A DNA stretch of 64,000 bases, from positions 1,550,001 through 1,614,000 of the forward strand of contig OX637800.1 of the NCBI GenBank assembly GCA_951802425.1, in the 5' to 3' direction. Under the pieces are notes generated by a model. That model searched no databases. It was not told the origin of the DNA and worked only from the letters and a program-made list of their open reading frames with translations. Made by a program: the position numbers and the translations under genes. Origin of the DNA: Clavaria fumosa. Its lineage: Eukaryota; Basidiomycota; Agaricomycetes; Agaricales; Clavariaceae. This document shows positions 18,396-30,369 of this stretch, piece by piece; position 1 is the stretch's first letter; the number at the start of each line of letters is the position of its first letter.

Positions 18396-21300
18396 ATGGC
18401 GGGTATCACTCGTGAGGATTTACCCTCACAAAATGAAGACCATGCTAGTATTACTACAGCAAGTGAGTGGCTTGCAAGGTTGGAGGGCTGTTTGATTTCA
18501 CTTAGCCCGATCTCTTGCAGACACTGAGAGGGTGACTGGCATGCCACCAGTGTCCTTGGTCGTGCAACAGACTTATGATCACTCAACTATATGTGAGTCT
18601 ATGTGAGAAGCTTATCCCTCCCCCCAATATCCAAAAAACTGTTGTAGATGCTAGAGATGTCGGGTCTCATAACGTCACCATCGGTGCGCTCCACATCCAT
18701 CAAAGTGAGCTTGAATGAATGAACCTTTGTCTCTCTACCTGACTGGCCTAACTCGCCAATGCAGCCCTGTTTGATTCTCCCTCTTCTGCACAGTTCCAGT
18801 CACAAGTCACATTCAAAGGGATGCCCTCCCCCAGCCCAATTTTCACTGGGCAGAGATCATACCTCGAGAAACTCAAAAGTCATTTCGGCCCGCGTGAGGG
18901 ACAATTTCTCCCTAGACGGCTCTTCCTCCTCTATGGAATGGGAGGTATTGGCAAGACTCAGATTTGTCTGAAGTTCATTGAGGAAAATCCAAAGTTGTGC
19001 GTTGACTGACATCGTGCTACATTGCTTGATTACTTACCATTCTGAACAGGTTCTGGCAAGTCTTCTGGATTGATGCAACCAGCCCTGAGACAATTGAGCA
19101 GTCTATCAAAGACATTGCCCATGATCATGCTGCCCAAGCATCTGGAGTTGAGAACTCTGTGCGCTCAATTCTCTCATGGATATCCTGGATGAGACAGGAG
19201 TGGTTGCTTGTTTATGATAATGCAAGTGACCCTGATACTGTGAAGAATTGTATCCCAGCAAACAACCGAGGCAACGTACTCATCACCAGCCGGAATCCAG
19301 TCATGCATGGACTGGTAAATCCTCGAGACTCGATTGAAGTTGACAAGATGGGGGAGGAGGAAGCGATCACTCTCCTTCTGAGAGCGAGTGATTGCAGTGA
19401 TACTGGTGAACTAAGGCAGATTGCATGCTCTATTGTGGCCACCTTATGCTACTTGCCTCTAGCTGTTGACCAAGCTGGTGCATCCATTGCAAGTGGTCTA
19501 TGTGATGTGGGAGATTACCTTGAACAGTATGAGAGACACCATCAGGAGTTGTTGGATAATCCTTCATTCAGGGGGGCATCCAACTATGGGCAAGCAGTTT
19601 ATGGGACATGGGAACTGTCAGTTACAGAGATAGAAGCCAGGGCACATGGCAGGAGCAAAAGGGGGGAGGCTCAGGCAGCTTCAAGTGCACTTCTCCTGCT
19701 ACAGATATTTGCCTGCCTCCATCATGAAAACATTCCAGAAATGATGTTTAGAAGTGCTGCAAAAGAGATAGCTTTGGGCAGGTCACAAGAAAACAATGCA
19801 AGAAGTAGCTGGGAGCAGTTGCAGAAGGATTCAGTGGCTTGGTCCAACATATTGCATATTGACCATGCAGGAAACTGGGATAATTTCATTTTTAGGAAAG
19901 CAGTTGAGATGTTGATATCATTTTCACTAGTGAAATGCGGCAGCTCAGGAAGACTGTACTCCATGCATCCACTGGTATACCTGTGGTGCCAAGACAGGTG
20001 TTCTGAGGAGGAGAAACAGTCAAAATACATTGCTGTTGACACTTTGGTGTGCCACTCAATCACATATGGGAGAGATGGCTCTGACTATGCCTTTCGTCAA
20101 TCACTACTGCCACACATAAAAAAGATGAACTTACATATACAAAGGGAATATGCAATTGAGGATGCTGAAAGATGGGCAAAACTGGGGTTAGTGCACTATG
20201 AGAATGGATCATTTAAAGATGCAGAGGAGGTTTCTGTATGTGCAATGGAAAGCCAAAAGAGAGAGTTTGGCCTAGAACATCCATTCACTCTGACAAGCAT
20301 TAACAATTTGGCATCCATATATTCAGCTCAGGGGAAGCACAATGAAGCAAAGGAGCTGCAAGTTCATGTCATGGAAGCCAGGAAGAGGGTGCTTGGTCCA
20401 GAACATCCAGATACTCTGGGAAGCATTAACAATTTGGCATTGACATATTCACATCAGGGGAAGCACAATGAAGCAGAGGAGCTGCAAGTTCATGTCATGG
20501 AAGCCTTCAAGAGAGTGCTTGGCCCAGAACATCCAGACACTCTGACAAGCATTAACAATTTGGCATCCACATATTCACATCAGGGGAAGCACAATGAAGC
20601 AGAGGAGCTGAAGGTTCATGTCATGGAAGCCAGGAAGAGAGTGCTTGGCCCAGAACATCCACAGACTCTATCAAGCATTAACAATTTGGCATTCACATAT
20701 TCAGCTCAGGGGAAGCACAATGAAGCAGAGGAGCTGAATGTTCATGTCATGGAAGCCAGGAAGAGAGTGCTTGGCCCAGAACATCCATCCACTCTGAGAA
20801 GCATTAACAATTTGGCATTGACATATTCACATCAGGGGAAGCACAATGAAGCAGAGGAGCTGAAGGTTCATGTCATGGAAGCCAGGAAGAGAGTGCTTGG
20901 CCCAGAACATCCAGACACTCTATCAAGCATTAACAATTTGGCATCCACATATTCACATCAGGGGAAGCACAATGAAGCAGAGGAGCTGCAAGTTCATGTC
21001 ATGGAAGCCTTCAAGAGAGTGCTTGGCCCAGAACATCCAGACACTCTGACAAGCATTAACAATTTGGCATCCACATATTCACATCAGGGGAAGCACAATG
21101 AAGCAGAGGAGCTACAAGTTCATGTCATGGAAGCCTTCAAGAGAGTGCTTGGCCCAGAACATCCAGACACTCTGACAAGCATTAACAATTTGGCATCCAC
21201 ATATTCACATCAGGAGAAGCACAATGAAGCAGAGGAGCTGCAAGCTCATGTCATGAAAGCCAGGAAGAGAGTGCTTGGCCCAGAACATCCATCCACTCTG

Positions 21301-23196
21301 AGAAGCATTGACAATTTGGCATTGACATATTCAGCTCAAGGGAAGCACAATGAAGCAGAGGAGCTGCAAGTTCTTGTCATGGAAGCCAGCAAGAGAGTGC
21401 TTGGCCCAGAACATCCAGACACTCTGACATACATTAACAATTTGGCATTGACATATTCAGATCAGGGGAAGCACAATGAATCAGAGGAGCTGCAAGGTCA
21501 TGTCATGGAAGCCAGGAAGAGAGTTCTTGGCCCACAACATCCATCCACTCTGAGAAGCATTAGCGATTTGGCATTGACATATTCAGATCAGGGGAAATAC
21601 AATGAAGCAGAGGAGCTGCAAGTTCATGTCATGGAAGCCAGCAAGAGAGTGCTTGGCCCAGAACATCCAGACACTCTGACATGCATTAACAATTTGGCAT
21701 TGACATATTCAGCTCAGGGGAAGCACAATGAAGCAGAGGAGCTGCAAGTTCATGTCATGGAAGCCTTCAAGGGGGTGCTTGGCCCAGAACATTCAAACAC
21801 TCTGAGAAGCATTAACAATTTGGCATTGACATATTCAGCTCAGAGGAAGCACAATGAAGCAGAGGAGCTGCAAGTTCATGTCATGGAAGCCAGTAAGAGA
21901 GTGCTTGGCTTAGAACATCCAGACACTCTGAGAAGCATTGACAATTTGGCATTAACATATTCAGCTCAGGGGAAGCACAATGAAGCAGAGGAGCTTCAAG
22001 GTCATGTCAAGGAAGCCAGGAAGAGAGTGCTTGGCCCAGAACATCCAGACACTCTAACAAGCATTAACAATTTGGCATCCACATATTCAGCTCAGGGGAA
22101 GCACAATGAAGCAGAGGAGCTGCAAGTTCATGTCATGGAAGTCAGGAAGAGAGTTATTGGCCCAGAACATTCAAACACTCTGACAAGCATTGACAATTTG
22201 GCATTGACATATTCACATCAGGGGAAGCACAATGAAGCAGAGGAGCTGCAAGTTCTTGTCATGGAAGCCTTCAAGAGAGTTCTTGGCCCAGAACATCCAG
22301 ATACTTTGACAAGCATTAACAATTTGGCATTGACATATTCACATCAGGGGAAGCACAGTGAAGCAGAGGAGCTGCAAGTTCTTGTCATGGAAGCCTCCAA
22401 GAGAGTTCTTGGCCCAGAACATCCAGATACTTTGACAAGCATTCATAATTTGGCATTGACTCATTCACATCAGGGGAAGCACAATGAAGCCGAGGAGCTG
22501 CAAGTTCATCTCATGGAAGCCAGCAAGAGAGTTCTTGGCCCAGAACATCCAGATACTTTGACAAGCATTGATAATTTGGCATTGACTCATTCACATCAGG
22601 GGAAGCACAATGAAGCCGAGGAGCTGCAAGTTCATCTCATGGAAGCCAGCAAGAGAGTGCTTGGCCCAGAACATCCAGACACTCTGACATGCATTAACAA
22701 TTTGGCATTGACATATTCAGCTCAGGGGAAGCACAATGAAGCAGAGGAGCTGCAAGTTCTTGTCATGGAAGCCTTCAAGAGAGTTCTTGGCCCAGAACAT
22801 CCAGATACTTTGACAAGCATTGATAATTTGGCATTGACTCATTCACATCAGGGGAAGCACAATGAAGCTGAGGAGCTGCAAGTTCATCTCATGGAAGCCA
22901 GCAAGAGAGTGCTTGGCCCAGAACATCCAGACACTCTAACAAGCATTAACAATTTGGCATCCACATATTCAGCTCAGGGGAAGCACAATGAAGCAGAGGA
23001 GCTGAATGTTCATGTCATGGAAGCCAGCAAGAGAGTGCTTGGCCCAGAACATCCAGACACTCTGACAAGCATTAACAATTTGGCATTGACATATTCAGCT
23101 CAGGGGAAGCACAATGAAGCAGAGGAGCTGCAAGTTCATGTCATGGAAGCCAGCAAGAGAGTGTTTGGCCCAGAACATCTGTCCACTCTGACATGA
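18396..23196 (+). CDS. NLR-like STAND protein: NB-ARC plus 23 kinesin-light-chain TPRs, cluster copy 1
   Basis: A five-exon model: 18396-18462, 18521-18592, 18648-18704, 18765-18996, 19050-23196. All introns are GT-AG (53-60 bp), the total is 4,575 nt and the protein 1,524 residues. The short N-terminus (1-90) contains ARDVGSHNVTIGALHIHQ (about 47-64), followed by the NB-ARC entry motif SPIFTGQRSYLEKL. P-loop GMGGIGKT at 123-130, Walker B LLVYDN at 195-200, sensor motif LITSRN at 220-225, GLPL-type LPLA at 278-281, then a winged-helix-like region to about 540. Residues 552-1517 are 23 exact-period 42-residue TPRs of the kinesin light chain type. Such proteins are signal-transducing ATPases in fungal non-self recognition: the TPR surface senses, the NB-ARC oligomerises. 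It faces away from the minus-strand GTPase. The start is supported by copy 2, where a 3-bp indel in exon 1 keeps the frame. Confidence 0.88.
20275..23172 (+). repeat. TPR-encoding tandem array, 23 units of 126 bp
   Basis: The GAACATCC landmark recurs every 126 bp with no indels from 20275 to 23173, giving 23 units. Units are highly similar at DNA level. Differences recur at the same few codons: the residue after NLA (L/S/F), before QGK (A/H/D), after GK (H/Y), after EEL (Q/K/N), after MEA (R/S/F), after EHP (D/S/Q) and before SI. Units with THSHQ (around 22460-22890) form a recent local sub-duplication. Confidence 0.95.
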
Positions 23197-24250
23197 AGAG
23201 TCTGAGATGTGGTATGATGCCACAGAGGAACTTCCTATTGCTACATCCAACATCAACTTGAATGGTTTGGATGAGGGGTCTGAAGTATGATATGATGCCA
23301 GGGAGGAGCTTGATCCCTTTTGCCATCTCCAATCATGATTTGAATAGTTCTTCCAATTTAACCCCTGTCACCTACTGTGATTCCATTTCATGTTGATAGG
23401 AACACAGTTATGAGAATTTGTCAAATGTAACTTGTATAATTTAATTTACTCTGACACCAAAAATCAAAAATTATTTCCTTTGGCAATAAATTGGGTGAGG
23501 AGGGTATGTGATTTCTCATTACTCTCGAAATAAGTCAATTAAGTTGCCTAAGACACCCCACTCATCTTAATCACATCTTAGTAAAACATTTTATTAAGTA
23601 GTTTTAAGTCAAACATAATGATTATGTTTAATCTTAGAGTCAGTATCAAGCAAGTCTGCAATGAGGCAATATCACCACATCATATCAATCAGCTTGATTC
23701 TCATGTCCATCATGATCTCCTTCTTGTTCTTCCATTACCAACTGCCCCAGCCATCTTCACATAGACAGGCATCTTGTTTTTATCAAAGGGCCTAATTACA
23801 CAACAAGAGCAATGTACAAGGGCAACTGCAACAACAAGGCAGATGTTCTGAGGGCAGTGTAAGCAGCAAGGGTAGCAGGGTTGTGTCAGGGGCAGGTGCT
23901 CTCACCAACTGCACCAAGAGCATCCCTGCCACTGTCACCAACACTGGCACATGAGGAAGAGGGGAAATTACTGAATGTGCCTTAGGCAGACTGTAACCAC
24001 ATTGCATCCAGATACATTTCCTCCAAGTCACATCGCGTATTCGCGTGACTCGAAACAACTAATTCCGAGGTATCGACGTTGCCACCTCCACCCTAACCTG
24101 CCCCTCTACCTTTCCTTCGCCACCTGTACCACCTTGGCCCACTGCAAGTAAATTTTTCTCCTGCAGGTGGGTTCGATGGGTTTGTAGCCAATTTCAATGT
24201 TGTTCGTAGCTGCCTACTGGACACGCTCGTATCTCTGATATTCTTAAGGC
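23197..24250 (+). other. 3' flank of the NLR gene, copy 1
   Basis: AT-rich and without a gene. It contains an AATAAA at about 23485 that could serve polyadenylation. It is conserved in all three clusters (38527-39566, 53727-54781), so it travels with the NLR unit. It ends at a sharp junction with the truncated Copia element. Confidence 0.6.
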
Positions 24251-26836
24251 CCACGCGCCGAGCGTTTCGGCGACGAGATCCATTCAGACCTGTGGGGGCC
24301 GTCACCAGTCAGATCCATCAACGGACGAGTGTACTATGTCACTTACACAGATGGGTGCACCAGGTGGTCCGCCGTCGACATCCTCCGAACCAAGGACGAG
24401 ACCCTGGCTTCTTACAAACGCTTTGAAGCTTGGGCAAAGACGCAGCGAGAAGCCAGAATCAAGTGCCTATACTCTGACAAGGGAGGCGAGTACATGAGCG
24501 GAGCCTTCGAAGAGCATTTAGCCCAAGCAGGGACAATCCAAAGACTCACCGTGCACGACACTCCTGAGTACAACAGCGTCGCCGAACGCCTCAACCGCTC
24601 GATCCTCGAGCGCGTCCGGGCAATGCTCCATGCCAGCGGACTGCCGAAATTTCTGTGGGCCGAGGCGGTTAGGCATGCCATCTACCTAAAGAACCGAACA
24701 TCGACACGGGCACTCACAAACATGACGCCCTTCCAAGCCCTCTTTGGTGCCAAACCAGACCTGTCCCACCTCCCCGAATGGGGGACAAAAGTATGGGTGC
24801 ACGACCCAACGAGGACAAAGCTTGATGGGCGGTCGAACGTAGGCAGATGGATAGGCTTCGACGAGCCCACCCACGCCCACTGAATATATTGGCCTGAAAA
24901 ACGGTCAGTAACTGTTGAATGCAGCATCAAATTTGACATAGGAGATGTTGTATTTGCGAGAGACGCACCGCAGGAACCGGTCACTCCCGCGCTGCGCAGC
25001 CCGCAGCCTGACCAACCCCCAAGAGACTCCGACGACGAGGCAGATGAAAACCTGACCTATCAGGAAGTGACTGAAGAGCGGAGTAAACGCCAAAGAAAGC
25101 CGTCCGAGTACGTCAAAAGGTTGCAAAGAGGCGAAGGAACGGTAGAAGGGAGAAAGAAGGGGCCCAACTTACCACAAGGTATGCCCACACCAACTCTGCC
25201 CGAAGCACCGTCCACCGAGGATGAGGAGGAGCACGCAAACCTGGGAGGTATTGAGTATGCGATGATAGCAAATGTAGTTGAGACGGAGGGGGTAGATCCA
25301 ACGTACCACGAAGCCAAGCGGCGTCCGGACTGGCCCAAATGGCATGAAGCCATCAAGACCGAGCTCGAGTGTCTAGACAAAGCCGAGACCTGGGACGTCG
25401 TTAAGCGACCCGAAGACAGAAACGTCGTCAGCTCCAAGTGGGTCCTCCGGATAAAGAAAAACGCTGCAGGTCAGGTAGAGAAGTATAAGGCACGGCTGGT
25501 GGCGAAAGGTTATACCCAGGTCCATGGCCAAGATTACTTCGAAACCTTCGTGCCTGTGGCCCGCCTCGCCTCGATCCGTATCATCCTGGCCATAGCGACG
25601 AGGAACGACTGGGACATCGATACTTTCGACTTTAACAGTGCCTTCTTGAATGGTCAGTTAGGTGATGACGAAGAAGTGTATATGGAACAACCACCTGGAT
25701 ACGAGGCCGAGAACCGTCGCAGATACGTCCTGAAGCTGAAAAAGTCAATATACGGCTTAAAACAGAGCGGGCAAAAATGGTACGAGGCCCTCTGCAGCGA
25801 GTTGACGACGCTGGGTTTCCGAAAAAGCGAAGCCGACCCTGCAGTCTTCTACCAGCGGAGTAAAACATCGATGACCTTGATAGCGGTCCATGTGGACGAC
25901 TGCATCATCGCCGGCGGAGACGCGACCGAGATAGCGAAGACTAAGCACGAGCTGAACAAAAAGTTCAGGCTGACGGATATGGGAGCGATTGGTTGGTTGC
26001 TAGGGATTGAGGTAATGAGGGACAGGGCGACACGTACGCTTTCGCTGAGTCAGCGGAGTTACATCGAAGCGATACTGGCGCGCAGAAATTTCACCGACCT
26101 GAGTCCACGGGCTTCGCCCATGGACTGCTCCACTGTCCTCTCTCGTTCCCAATGCCCAACCTCTGTTGAAGATGTCGCGGAAATGCAGAAGTTCCCGTAC
26201 CGACGCCTACTCGGGATGCTGATGTGGGCAGATGTCGCTACCCGACCCGATATTGCCTTCGCCGTCTCTACTCTCGCTCAGTTCGCAGAAAACCCAGGAC
26301 GACCGCACTGGGAGGCGCTCAAGCAAGTCTTTCGTTACCTGAAGGGGACGAAGAACTGGAGGCTCACCTACGGCGGTACCGAGAAGGAACTAGAGGGGTA
26401 CAGTGATGCGGATGGAAGCTCGCAAGAGCACAGAAAGGCCATAAGCGGGTACGCTTTCCTAATTGACGGGGGAGCTGTATCGTGGGCGGCTAAAAAGCAG
26501 GAGTTGGTCGTTCTCTCGACAACTGAGGCCGAGTACGTTGCCACGACACATGCGGCAAAGGAAGCCATATGGCTGCGAAGGCTAATCGACGAGCTCGTCC
26601 GCCCACTCGCTGCTCCCACCACCCTCTTTTGCGACAACAAATCCGTGATCGCGCTCACACAAGACGGGCACTACCATGCCCGCACGAAGCACATCGACAT
26701 ACGATACCACTTCATACGATACGTCGTCCAAAACGGATCTATAAACTTAATCTATTGTCCCACAGACGAGATGGTGGCCGATACCCTGACGAAGGCGCTA
26801 CCAAGCGCAAACGCGCTCGGACTACACGCGGTTTGA
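24251..26836 (+). pseudogene. Copia Pol, truncated: integrase core to RNase H
   Basis: The frame is open from the integrase core (DEIHSDLWGP) to the TGA at 24881-24883, then after that stop again to 26836. The second part has the reverse transcriptase (FDFNSAFLNGQL, HVDD) and RNase H (SDADGSS, STTEAEYVA, TKHIDIR). In most amino-acid differences from Copia B this copy carries the less usual residue (for example VVSSKW instead of VVGSKW, SGQKW instead of SGRKW). It lacks Gag and protease and cannot be autonomous. Confidence 0.85.
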
Positions 26837-26844
26837 CGGGGGAG
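26836..26844 (+). other. Copia polypurine tract, copy A
   Basis: ACGGGGGAG immediately precedes the 3' LTR start TGTTGGAG and overlaps the end of the pol stop codon. It is the usual plus-strand primer position for LTR retrotransposons. The same tract is at 62636-62644 in copy B. Confidence 0.7.
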
Positions 26845-27040
26845 TGTTGGAGATTCAAACCGCCACCCGTTACCGCGCCTTGCGTAACGGCCCGCCCTCG
26901 CGTGTTCGCTTCCGCACCTGAGCATTCTTCCCTTCATCGCTTATTAGCCTAACGCAGTCTTCTCTTCAGCTCCCATCCATTATATAGTCTTGTAGCGTAG
27001 CCTTCACGCCCTCTCAACGACTCGCGTCGCTTGAGAGGTA
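26845..27040 (+). repeat. Copia A 3' LTR, left piece
   Basis: Matches 58057-58252 of the intact 5' LTR of Copia B with few changes. The LTR sequence stops at GAGAGGTA(C), where the TIR transposon is inserted. It resumes at 30228 with GTAC/GACATATC. A TATATAG box lies near 26980. Confidence 0.9.
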
Positions 27041-27489
27041 CATCAGGAAAAGTGCAAAGTGACTTAGGCAGTCTTAGACCTGTCTTAAATTGGATTTAAG
27101 AAAAATTAAGACAAGTTGGACTAAGACGAGACTGTCTTAGTCTAAGACAATCCAATTTTCCAGATTTGTCTTAGATACATCTTAATAATCTTGGCAGGCC
27201 TTAATGATTCTTAGCATCTGGCAGACCAAGAGGTATCAAGTATAATTAAGAACCAAAAGTTAGCCTTACAGCTACTGAATCTGACTGAAACCTGTCTTAA
27301 ACACCTCAGGAAACATAAAACTTTCTTGACCAGAACTTGGCCAAACTTCAATGATCTTAATCCTCAAATTAGACTCAACTTATTAGTAATCAAGTAGTTG
27401 ATTAAAAAATATTATTAATCAAGTACAGTCAAGTACAGTCAAGTACATGTAAGAACATATAAGGCCTATGTAAGGAGCAACAGCAGCTG

Positions 27490-28070
27490 CTGCCGCTGCT
27501 ATTGCTCCGCCGCCGCCGCCGCCACCGCCGCCGCCGCCGCTGCCGTTGCTGCTGCCGCCGTCGCTGCCGCCGCCGCTGCTGTTGCTGCCGCCGTTGCTGC
27601 CGCCGCCGCTGCTGTTGCTGCCGCCGTCGCTGCCGCCGCCGCCGCCGCTGTTGCTGCCGCCGTCGCTGCTGCTGTTGCTCCGTCGCAGCCGTTGCTGCTG
27701 CTGCTGCTGCCGCCGTCGATGTTGCTGTCGCCGCCGCCGCCGTCGATGTTGCTGCCGCCGCCGCCGTTGTTTTGCTGTCGCCGCCGCCGCCGCCCCGTTG
27801 CTTTGCTGCCGCCGCCGCCGCCGTCAATGTTGCTGCCGCCGCCGCCGTTGCTTTGCTGTCGCCGCCGCCGCCGCCCCGTTGCTTTGCTGCCGCCGTCGCC
27901 GCCGCCGCCGCCCCGTTGCTTTGCTTTGCTGCCGCCGCCGTTAATGTTGCTTTGCTATCGCCGCCGCCGCCGCCATGGTTGTTGCTGCCGTAGCCGCTGC
28001 TGTTGTTGCTGCCGTCGCCGCTGTTGCTTTGCTGCTGCTGCCACTGCTGCCGCCGTCGTCGTCGATGCCG
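27490..28070. repeat. CCG/GCT trinucleotide-rich tract
   Basis: About 580 bp built almost wholly of GCC, GCT, GTC and GTT triplets, with higher-order repetition of longer blocks (GCCGTTGCTTTGCTG...). Frames are open on both strands only because of composition. The block is repeated without visible change at 63290-63870. Confidence 0.9.
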
Positions 28071-28600
28071 GAGGAGAAAGATAGGGAAAGGAAGGGGAGA
28101 GAAGAGAGGGAGGAGAGGGAGAGAGAGGAGAGGGAGAAGCCGCCCTCACCATCGCTCTGTAAATAATAAAAAATGAAAAGAATATGAACAAAAGGGGAGA
28201 GGACGCACCTGATGGACCCTCCCGCCGCCGAAGTTGTTGTGAGGAGAGAGAGGGGGAGAGGGCCGCCGCCGCCGCAGTCATCGCTGGAGGAGAGAGAGGG
28301 TGAGGGTGAAGGTGCCGCCGTCGTCGTCGCTGGAGGTGAGGGCGAGGGTGCCGTCGCCGTTGTCGTCGTTGCTGGAGGTGAGGGTGAGGGTGCCGTTGTC
28401 GTCGCTGGGGATGGGATAGAGGGAGGAGAGAGAGGGAGAGGAGAGGAGAGGAGAGGGAGAGGGTGTCGCCGCCGTTGTTGTCATTGCTGGGGATGAGAGA
28501 GAGGGAAGGGAAAGCGAGAAGGTGCAGCCGCCGTCGTCGTCAGAGAGGCATGGGTGATGGTGGGAGAAGGACAAGTTCAACATAGCATGTGACGACTTTC
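28071..28600. repeat. GA-rich and GAG/GCC low-complexity tract
   Basis: Purine-rich tandem blocks (GGAGAGAGAGG-type) interspersed with GCC/GTC triplets continue the simple-sequence core of the TIR element. Frames through it are compositional. No gene is seen. Confidence 0.7.
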
Positions 28601-29490
28601 TGAAGGTCGGAGTTTAAAATAAACACAACGCGGATTTGTTCCTGCGCCCTCAGTAAATGTGTATAAATCATGAAAATATTAATATAAGCCATCCTAATAA
28701 GCATTTATATCCTATCAAAATTTGAAGGTAATCCATTCATTGGTTGTTGAGAACCCACAGTGTTGTCATGCTGAGTTTGAAATTGCAGGAACTTCGCACT
28801 TCACACAGGCAAATGCAATGCTGACACAGCCTCACCCTGATTAGGCAGTACCCTCTAATAGTGAACCCTGAACTGAACTGCAAGTTCAGTTCAGGTGAGG
28901 AAGTGAACATCTGAGGAGTGAACCAAAGCTTGGATTTAGTGACCAGTTCAGACTGAACTTTGACTGCACCATGGGGATCTTTGGCCATAAGGGTGCTCAA
29001 GCACCACACCTAAGACAACATTCATTCTAAGACCAACAGCAACAGCAGCATCAGCAGCAAAGCAGTGATGGTGGCAGAAATGCAGCAGCAGTGGCAAAGC
29101 AGTGACAGTGGTGGCAGCAGTGGCAGCTTGTCTTATACATCTTAGCCATCTTAGCTGTCTTATTTGATATGTAGCTACTTGTGTCAAGCTGGCTAAGGTG
29201 CTTTAAGCTGGCTAAGTTCAGCTATGTTTGGTTAAGAAAATTTGATGTTTCCTGATGCAGCAGATTAAGTCATTTTAAGACATTTGATTAAGACTCTGCT
29301 GGTCATTTTCATGGTCTTGGCTTCAATGGCTTGGGTGCACCACTTCATTGAATCACATTTTAATATCTGAATGGTCTTAGAAAGATATTACCTTGATGGT
29401 CTTAGAAAAGTTATTTTCTTAGGTTTAGATCTTGTCATCTTGAGAAAGATGGAGCTGTACTTGCCACCTTATTTGGTCTTGGATTGGGTG
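28601..29490. other. TIR element interior without a recognised gene
   Basis: Moderately AT-rich sequence with scattered CTTAG/GTCTTA motifs that increase toward the right end. Short open frames exist (for example minus strand 29009-28737), but nothing resembles a transposase or any known domain. Confidence 0.5.
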
Positions 29491-29783
29491 TAGGGATGCC
29501 ACGGTTCGGTTCTGAACTTTGGTTCGAACCTGAACTGGACTGGACCAAACCGAAAATGAGGTTCAGGTTCAGCCAAGTGGGTGAACCGAACCAAAATTGA
29601 GGTTCAGAAGCCCAAATTTGGGCGAACCATTACCTTATTTGGTAAAAGTCCGGTCCAATGAACCGGACTTGGACTGAACTCAGGTTCAAGGTTCGGAATT
29701 TGGCCTGAACTGGACCTAAAGTCCGGTTTGGGGTTCGAAAAAATTGGCCCTGAACCGGACTTAACCGGACCGTGGCATCCCTA
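29491..29783. mobile_element. hAT-type MITE, copy 1 (293 bp)
   Basis: Perfect terminal inverted repeats TAGGGATGCCACGGT / ACCGTGGCATCCCTA are flanked by an exact 8-bp target duplication ATTGGGTG (29483-29490 and 29784-29791). Eight-bp duplications with such ends are diagnostic for hAT elements. The interior is dense in GTTCGG/CCGGAC and has no coding capacity. It is nested in the TIR transposon. Confidence 0.9.
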
Positions 29784-30227
29784 ATTGGGTGGCACCCTCC
29801 TCTTTGTAATTACATCTGGATGGTCTTAGAAAATATATTTTCTTAAGTTTAAAGCTTGTCATCTAGCCATCTTATTTGGTCTTGGATTGGGTGAAACCAT
29901 TTCTTAAAATTACATCTCAACTTCTGGATGGTCTTATGAAAGATATTATCTTAATACCTGGACAGTCTTAGGACAGATGTTTTCTTAGGCATAGCACTTG
30001 AGCTCTTATACCATGACTTTTTGCTCTTAGTACTATTTTCATCTGGTGCTTATGATCTTGGCTACTTGATTATACTTATCATGTCTTAGATTCCATTATT
30101 TATAAAAAAATTAAGACATCCCCAAGACAACTTTGTCATCTGAGACTGTCTTGATAGTCTTAATCACACATTTAAGATGGCTAAGTAAAGTTAAGTAATC
30201 ATAAGTCACTTCGCACTTTTCCTGATG

Positions 30228-30369
30228 TACGACATATCATTTCCAATCCTTTTACCTACTTACTGACTAGCTGAACACCGTAGCTAACCCGGTGTTCGCA
30301 TTAGGTACTTTCCTTTTAATAAAACAAAACGACTCACATCGCTTGAGAGCTAACCCGGTGTTCGCATTA
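30228..30369 (+). repeat. Copia A 3' LTR, right piece
   Basis: Continues the LTR after the TIR insertion and ends GTGTTCGCATTA, matching 58251-58392. The block CTAACCCGGTGTTCGCATTA occurs twice inside this piece, as in the 5' LTR. It is followed by the 5-bp target duplication TCGTT. Confidence 0.85.

Larger units (their letters stand above)
13610..28200. repeat. Segmental duplication, left copy (partner 44140-64000)
   Basis: 13610-24250 equals 44140-54780 at a fixed offset of 30,530. 24251-28200 equals 60051-64000 at a fixed offset of 35,800. The 5,270-bp difference is sequence present at 54783-60052 and absent here. Identity rises from a few percent divergence left of 13.6 kb, through about 99% at 13.6-15.7 kb, to only about four differences in the next 8.5 kb. 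Confidence 0.95.
27041..30227. mobile_element. 3.2-kb non-autonomous TIR DNA transposon inside the Copia LTR
   Basis: Terminal inverted repeats of 26 bp with one mismatch begin CATCAGGAAAAGTGC (27041-27066 and 30202-30227). The target duplication is TA, or GTAC if the palindromic edge is assigned otherwise; the empty site is visible in the 5' LTR at about 58250. Subterminal regions are packed with GTCTTA/TAAGAC hexamers (eight within about 330 bp on the left), as expected for transposase-binding sites. The interior is a CCG-rich repeat, a GA-rich tract and an hAT MITE. No transposase is seen, so mobilisation must be in trans. The superfamily is not assigned. Confidence 0.8.

Noticed and set aside
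20275..23172. Regular direct repeats that could suggest a CRISPR-like or satellite array
   Set aside because: The 126-bp period encodes 42-residue TPRs in one continuous frame, with amino-acid level conservation.
27490..28070. Overlapping long open frames on both strands (Ala-, Arg- and Pro-rich)
   Set aside because: They exist in all frames because CCG/GCT triplet repeats contain few stops. No domain, no codon signal.
24251..28200. Repeat-induced point mutation (RIP) as the cause of Copia differences
   Set aside because: RIP in ascomycetes favours CpA and leaves dense changes. Here the few changes are at CpG and go in both directions.
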